Shown here: piece after piece, positions 58,732 to 64,000 of the stretch
Layout of the letters: each line of letters begins with the position of its first letter
Position numbering within the stretch: the first letter of the stretch is position 1
Notes under the pieces: generated by a model
What the model was told of the DNA's origin: nothing
Databases searched by the model: none
What the model saw: only the letters and a program-made list of their open reading frames with translations
NCBI GenBank assembly: GCA_021399435.1
Contig: JAJTUP010000100.1
Span: 1 to 64,000, forward strand
Length of the DNA: 64,000 nucleotides
Reading direction: 5' to 3'
Origin: Diaporthe sp. PMI_573
Taxonomy: Eukaryota > Ascomycota > Sordariomycetes > Diaporthales > Diaporthaceae
Position numbers and translations under genes: made by a program

Positions 58732-59030
58732 GACGCAGGGCAGTTCCTCCTGCTCAGAACCTCGAGTCGAGCATCATCATCAACATCACCATCCTCATAC
58801 CCACCACCACCATCAGCACCACCCACCTCATATACCGCAGCCTTCAATCTTCGAGACCCTCACAAGCACATATCTGAGCCAGGATCACTGGGTCCCTTGA
58901 AAGCCACTTATCCCTCGCACACATCTCACGGGGCACTACCTTGCCGGTCTCTGATTACCGACTACGCAGCTTGCTTCGTACACGTCGTCGACGCCATTAT
59001 TCCCAAGGCCACTCATCAGTCACAAGCATC

Positions 59031-59192
59031 ATGTGCCGACTTGAGCAACACCATTACACTTGTGGAAAAGTGACCGAGTATCGCTATTCGGTTCATACGA
59101 GCCCGTGTAACGGCACCTGCGCCACATACCAGTGCACGGTCGAAACGAAAGTGCACAACACCAAGTGCGCGGATCGGACCCACTGTCCTTAG
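59031..59192 (+). CDS. Small cysteine-rich protein, 53 aa
   Basis: One exon encodes 53 residues with seven cysteines at 2, 11, 26, 30, 35, 46 and 52. It starts MCRLEQHHYTCGK and has SPCNGTCATYQC in the middle. There is no signal peptide, so it is probably intracellular. The MC-x-aromatic-YxCG opening recalls short zinc-binding-like proteins seen in many Pezizomycotina genomes, but I cannot name a family. Support comes from the upstream sequence: a TATAAA box at 58726-58731 and a CA/CT-rich leader with no ATG until this one, which is unlikely over about 275 bases by chance. A perfect 10-bp inverted repeat lies just after the stop codon. It stands alone in a gene-poor region. A Cys/His metal-binding role is only a guess. 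Confidence 0.55.
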   Translation: MCRLEQHHYTCGKVTEYRYSVHTSPCNGTCATYQCTVETKVHNTKCADRTHCP

Positions 59193-59228
59193 GCTTCCCC
59201 TCGGCCATGGAGATGTCGGTATGGAAAC

Positions 59229-59270
59229 GCCTAGTGTTTCCAAAGTACACACTAAGGTCCACACTAGGCG
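59229..59270. repeat. 10-bp perfect inverted repeat (hairpin)
   Basis: The arms CGCCTAGTGT (59229-59238) and ACACTAGGCG (59261-59270) are perfect complements around a 22-base loop. They lie 37 bases after the stop codon of the 53-residue protein gene, so the hairpin would be in its 3' untranslated region. Confidence 0.75.
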
Positions 59271-60159
59271 GGTGTCCGATTCGACATGAGTCTGACTGAT
59301 AAGTCGGCAGCGGTCATGTTTTGGAAGGTTGTGTTAGACGACACGCGCGACGAGCAATCGTCCATTGCCTCGTGATTCGGGTCCTCAGCCAGCCCATCCG
59401 ATATCACAATCGAGTCTTGTGTGGATATGATGAATTTCTTCTATTTTTTCCCTTCTTCCTTGTGCCCTTCCTTTCTTCTTTCTCACCTTGTTGGTCGGGG
59501 CCCTGTCGGCAAGATGCAGCGATGACGGGACCTCGGCCTGGTATTCTTCATTTTCTAACGTACGACATCATGTTGACACCATGGCTGGAGGCTCCATGGC
59601 CAAGAGAACAAAGGCGAGGCAGTTGGGTCCTGCGACGGCCAACTTTTGAACTGTGGTTGAAAGCTGGCTTCATCCCGGGTCCTCTACTGCGGCTGCATTT
59701 TTACTGATTGGCGACGGGCATTCCTTGGTTGTACGGCATGTCGGCGCGATAGAATAGCATCACCAACCCTCCCCAATCCATTTAGATATCTGCCCAATGC
59801 ACATTGATTGCCTCACCACGCTAGACTCCCATGCAGTGGTGTGTATCCGATGACGGCTTTGGAGAGTCGCTCTCCTGTTCAGTACTAATGCGGTGCTCAA
59901 CGACTGCCTGGAACGGGCACTTACTCATCGCCGCGGGTGTAGATATGAGACTGAGGCTGTCACGCCTAGGGGCTCAGGGGCTCATGTGCTCAGGTGGTGC
60001 CTGTGGGTGGCTGGCCAGGTGAGGCTGAAAGAGTATAAAGGAAATGTCTGGATGCTGGATCATTGGCTGGCTGAACGGTTGGACGGCTGGTCAGGGCGGC
60101 CGGCTGAGTCGCGCTTAGTGACGAATGGTAATGAAGTGAGCAATAGTTTGAACACGTCC

Positions 60160-60160
<1 letters not shown>

Positions 60161-60190
<30 letters not shown>
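60161..60190. repeat. (GT)15 microsatellite
   Basis: A perfect dinucleotide repeat of 30 bases. A C-run followed by CA repeats occurs at about 60250-60268. Confidence 0.95.
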
Positions 60191-60191
<1 letters not shown>

Positions 60192-60695
60192 TTGATATTG
60201 AACCTCGGAAGCTCTAATACTGGCGACTGGCGAACATGTATACCTACACCCCCCCCCCACACACACACTAGCAGCTGCAAGCTGTGCTGGTTACCTGGTG
60301 AGCTCTCTATATATCTATCCCTGGTAGATACCGACCCCGAGGGGCTCTATGTGTGCGAGTATGCCTAAAAAGTGCAGGAGCATGTGCAGCCACAGGCAAT
60401 TTTAGGGGTTAGGGGTTAGTGGCTTGTGACCATGAGGGTAGCAGTCAATGGAGGGTTGCCTTGGACAAATGGTCCGGGATGCCACACACTCAGGCCTCGG
60501 GCGCGGCCGGACTCACCAATGGCAGGAGGATCGGACGGCACATCGGAGCTGCAAGAACAAGATGAGAAGAGAGAGCCATGGACCAGTAGGAATACACACG
60601 ATCATGCAGGCAAAACAGGTGAACTCCCCAGCTGCGTCGTTTGTGTCGGTGGCACGGTGGCACGGTGTAGTCAGTGCACCTTGACGCATGGTGTA

Positions 60696-60727
<32 letters not shown>

Positions 60728-60789
60728 CCAATAGGCGCCCGTGCAAAAGCGTTGCTTGTGCCTGTGCCTGTGCCTGCGCCTGCGCCTGC
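60696..60789. repeat. CCTG microsatellite followed by 6-bp TGCCTG-type repeat
   Basis: CCTG units run from 60696 to 60729. After a 29-base spacer, GCCTGT/GCCTGC hexamers run from about 60759 to 60789. Confidence 0.9.
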
Positions 60790-61430
60790 TTAGGCGATGG
60801 GGCAAGAGTGGTTGGTTTCATATGCCGCCTGCCGTTGGCTGGCTGGGAAGTTGCAACACCTTGGACAGGTAGGTTACCTAGGTTGGCCTTTGCATGGCTG
60901 TCTAAAATCTGGCCCCCCCGGGGCCCCCATAGGCCATAGGGCTACCAACGTGCTCTGTACAGACATGTGCCCGGAAATCTACCACGCATTCACACATGGA
61001 AGCCAGGGTGCAGGGGTACCCGCTGTCCCCCGCCCGATCCAACCTCAACCCCGACTGCTTCTCTTACTGGCAGTCTCTTCGAGTGCCAAACCGACTGGTG
61101 GGAGGTGTCTAGTTCTCTGCATTCTGCTGTTCTGCTCCTTACATGCCGTGCTCGCAACTTTCTGCTCGTAACTTGAGCCGTGAGATACACTTCTATGGCC
61201 CTCATCTGCCGTCGAAATTGAAGCAATGCAGCTCCCAGTGGCACGCATAACGTCTTCATCATGTGATGTGGACGCGGCCCAAAATATTCCGCGCCGAGGC
61301 ATCTAGCGCACGCAGCTCTGGCTGCCCTTGAAACGTCTCCCCTGCTCGGGCAGCGTCCCACCACAGCCGTTGCTGTCAGACGCAGCACCTCGTATGTATG
61401 CCATCAACCTTGTGCTGCGGCGCGGGCAGG

Positions 61431-61476
61431 CCGCCGCCGCCGCCGCCTAACAAGTCAGTCAGTCAGTCAGTCAGTC
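61431..61476. repeat. GCC trinucleotide and AGTC tetranucleotide repeats
   Basis: CCG/GCC units lie at 61431-61447, then AGTC units at 61453-61476. Confidence 0.9.
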
Positions 61477-61950
61477 GCGCCCTTGTCGGCGGACACACAC
61501 CCACCAGGCGCCCGAGCAGGGGGCCTGGTCCTTGCAGGGCTGCGGCTCAGCCAGCGGCGAGGTACTCGGTGACCAGGATCAGGGGGTTTCTTCGCATCTT
61601 CTTTCGAGATACACCCTATCGTCGCCATTGCACTCGGCTATGGTTTGGACGTCAGGATTCAACCGTGGCCCAGCAGAAGCTCCTTTTCATGGTCTCAGTC
61701 CGAGCTTTACTTTTGAGCCTGGAGAAGCATGCTCGCCATCTCTGATCTCCGGGGCTGCTGGACGGACCATGGACCCCAAGTGTGACCTGCCTCTCAGGAG
61801 CAGCTTAAGCCAAATCTACAGCTCCAACTGCCTGGGCCGGGAGGCCACTGTGATTGGCATGCTGTCGCGCTGATCATGCTGCTTCGACTGCCCGCGGTTC
61901 ACCTGTTCGGCAGACCGGTGTCCGTATTGCTTACAGAAACTCGCTCGGGC

Positions 61951-61998
61951 CCAAGCGGCCAAGCGGCCAAGCGGCCAAGCGGCCAAGCGGCCAAGAGG
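61951..61998. repeat. 8-bp tandem repeat (CCAAGCGG, 6 copies)
   Basis: Five perfect units are followed by one variant (CCAAGAGG). Confidence 0.95.
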
Positions 61999-63577
61999 GG
62001 CAGCTACCGCCAATTCGTACGTGTGCCATTGAGATCTCCCCACGATGGCCTCACGTGCGGTCCAAGTAAGCAGGGGAGTGCGTCATGCCAGCGCACGCAC
62101 GTCGTGACCTTGCTGCAGGTCCTCGACGAGAATCACGCTCGGCCCCCGATCTAGCGCAGCAGTACGGCAAAGACAGCCCTATTGATTCAACCAAACCGCT
62201 GGTGCTGTGAATACACAACCTTGCTAGTTCCGAAGCAAGGCCTCTAATGGGTTGAAGCGTCCAACCTCCTGTTCTGTTGCCTTACAATTCACCCCATATA
62301 CAATGCCGAAGACTGGCAGACAGCAGAGCTAATGCCGCGAGAGGACCGACTCTACAGACATGACCAACCGGCGGCCAGGTACAGATCCGCATCTGAGTCC
62401 GATTGGATATTTTTATCGCGTGAGGATGGCTGCCGACTAAGCAGCCTCCATCCACAAGCGACGTCAACTTGGCTCGGTGTACGGGGCATTTTCTAGACAG
62501 CGGCGATGTTACCTCATCAGGGGGTCAATCCCTGCCCTTCCAGTTCACTGACAGCACTGTGACCTCACACTCAGTACACATACAATATACTGGAAAGGAT
62601 CGTCTTGGAGAGTCACGTCGTAGCTATCACTCACCCTGACCCAACCCTTCCAGGCAGGCGCGGTGGTTTACAGCATTGCATTGGTGGCTCACTGTGTTGG
62701 CGGATTCAATGTGACGTGCCCAAAAACTCTGTTCTGGCCAGTCGCACGGTTCAGTCTGTCTGCAAGCGGCGTGAAAAGATCAAACGAGGCTCCCAATAGA
62801 CGCTCTGAACGCGATGATGATACATGCATGTTCCGTGTCGGAAGTAAAATTGGCAAGGGTATGTACAGCTTACAATTAGCTTCCTCTCCGGGCATCAGGT
62901 TGGACCCGGGAAGGACGTGAGGGTATGTAGAAGCATAATAGCCACGTTCATTACTACTTACCATTACAAAGTACCAAACAGCAGCTAGTAGATCACTTTC
63001 TAGTGGGATAGCCTGTCTCTTCGACCTCACAGCATCTCATTCATTGGCTCACAACACAAGGCTGTATTCAAACAGACAGGCTTTGCATGAGTGTCCGCTA
63101 TGGTGTCTGTGTACTGGTACACCACATGAGCAGAACTCACTACCCAACCTCCTATAGAACAACCTCTTACGGAATACCTTCCTCACAACACAAATGTGTC
63201 TAGATGAGCATCGTTATCTTATGAGGTGTCATATCTGTCCAAAACAATGCTGCATACAGAGCCCGAGGAGTGCATATATTAGTGTAGTATTCTATGAAGA
63301 GATAGATATCAAAGGCTTTTCATTTTATATCAAGTTGCCGCCCCGCTGGGCGTGAGCCTCAGCCTCACCGAGGTTCACATAGCATTAAAACTTGCAGCAC
63401 TTGGAATTCTGCTCTCCAAGAGAAAGATTCGGGGGATGTAGGGGCAGTTCACAGGCTGTAGGCCAAGACGGCACAGTCCGCAATGGGTAGCCTGAAGCAG
63501 CATCAATTGCAACCCACAAAAGACGTACACGCAGTTGCTCGCTCGTGGTCAACGAGCTCTGATAGCATTTTCACGTC

Positions 63578-64000
63578 TCACATCTCCGCCCATCTCAGTA
63601 ACGACCTCTCCTTGACAGCCCGGGGAATGCTGGTTTCACCACCTCCGTATCTCCTGGTGAGCTCATCAACGTCAACAATTGCCCACCCTGTTCTACCAGC
63701 CTCGCGGCCACCAGCTTCTTGCTCGCTGCGAAGCGGACACCAGTCACCCATGGCCCTCAAACGCTCCTGGGATTGCACTGACAGATACACCCTCAGCCGT
63801 GCCACCTCGAGATCAGGGTCACACAGGAGTTTCAGGAGTAGAGTCGCCGGTTGGGATGTCCACAGCGCCCCTCGCTTGTCTGCGCCCTGCTGCTCCAAGT
63901 GATACACCCTTATATCCAAGTACCTGAGTTCCCCGGTCAGCACCATGTCCTGCAGGCAAGGCACGATGACGTCCTCCAGCGGGCCACCGAGGCGTTGAAT
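63578..64000 (-). CDS. Partial coding sequence running off the right edge, unknown function
   Basis: An open frame runs leftward from the window edge to a TGA at 63578 and gives the last 140 residues of a protein whose start lies outside. Codon use looks coding (many CTG, GTG, GAG, GAC, CAG). The sequence alternates charged and hydrophobic residues as in a helical domain (EDVIVPCLQDMVLTGELRYL, then LLLKLLCDPDLEVARLRVYL). It ends RSLLRWAEM. I recognise no family. An overlapping plus-strand frame (63483-63902) is of similar length, so strand choice rests on codon composition. A terminal exon with an intron upstream is also possible. Confidence 0.5.
   Translation of the reverse strand: MQRLGGPLEDVIVPCLQDMVLTGELRYLDIRVYHLEQQGADKRGALWTSQPATLLLKLLCDPDLEVARLRVYLSVQSQERLRAMGDWCPLRSEQEAGGREAGRTGWAIVDVDELTRRYGGGETSIPRAVKERSLLRWAEM

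Larger units (their letters stand above)
50951..59030. other. Gene-poor region with simple repeats, about 8 kb
   Basis: No frame here shows a recognisable domain. Long open frames arise from high GC content and overlap on several frames at once. Simple repeats are frequent (listed separately). A TACCTAGGTA palindrome lies at 55792-55801. I see no transposase, reverse transcriptase or terminal repeats. The last 300 bases are the promoter and leader of the 53-residue protein gene. Non-coding transcripts cannot be excluded from sequence alone. Confidence 0.45.
59193..63577. other. Gene-poor region with simple repeats, about 4.4 kb
   Basis: No supported coding sequence is present. It contains an inverted repeat (59229-59270), GT, CCTG, AGTC and 8-bp repeats (listed separately), and a short TTAGGGG-like stretch (about 60401-60418). 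The stretch 62500-63480 is more A+T-rich with nothing recognisable. Its right end is the 3' flank of the partial gene at the edge. Confidence 0.45.

Noticed and set aside
58628..59073. Frames over the leader of the 53-aa gene
   Set aside because: They start upstream of or at the TATA box, are His/Pro/Ser-rich from CA-rich leader sequence, and compete with a better supported downstream frame.

Overview
This window comes from a filamentous ascomycete, most likely Pezizomycotina and plausibly a sordariomycete; I cannot name the genus. Genes are intron-bearing, with introns usually of 48-110 bases that have GTRAGT-like donors and CTRAC branch sites. The proteins include a fungal-order BTA1 betaine lipid synthase, a Zn2Cys6 regulator, a CYT-18-type mitochondrial tyrosyl-tRNA synthetase and an RNA polymerase II large subunit with a degenerate CTD. 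All exon joins were worked out by eye from splice motifs, reading frame and recalled family consensus.

Layout. 1-3.2 kb: a small secreted protein gene, then non-coding sequence. 3.2-9.2 kb: NGG1/ADA3 (SAGA, minus strand) head to head with BTA1 (plus). 10.3-12.5 kb: a secreted GH79 family glycosidase. 15.1-17.0 kb: a Zn2Cys6 transcription factor. 18.4-21.1 kb: VPS53 (GARP tethering complex). 22.8-24.1 kb: a single-pass membrane protein with a Cys-rich ectodomain. 25.0-26.8 kb: a secreted M28 aminopeptidase with seven exons. 27.8-47.9 kb is a dense housekeeping block: SDH4, mitochondrial TyrRS, NPR2 (GATOR1/SEACIT), DSK2 ubiquilin, THG1 (tRNA-His guanylyltransferase), SWD1 (COMPASS), RPB1 and a PRCC-family protein. 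47.9-63.6 kb is gene-poor and full of simple repeats. It holds a conserved-looking 83-residue protein gene (minus) and a 53-residue Cys-rich protein gene (plus). A partial minus-strand reading frame runs off the right edge.

No operon-like logic links the genes. Several are housekeeping genes for transcription and chromatin (NGG1, SWD1, RPB1), RNA (THG1, TyrRS), nutrient signalling (NPR2), trafficking (VPS53) and proteostasis (DSK2). Several pairs share a bidirectional promoter (NGG1/BTA1, SDH4/TyrRS, THG1/SWD1).

The most interesting observation is that two introns in neighbouring, unrelated genes are homologous to each other: the last intron of BTA1 (8933-9119) and the third intron of the GH79 gene (11631-11824). 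They share 5' and 3' ends, have similar length and are both phase 1. In the aligned terminal segments every mismatch is a transition. This is the signature of an introner-like element (a mobile or duplicating spliceosomal intron). Other points of note are a terminal RPB1 intron that splits the last CTD heptad, a 10-bp palindrome recurring just downstream of genes, and two small genes supported by AUG-free leaders.
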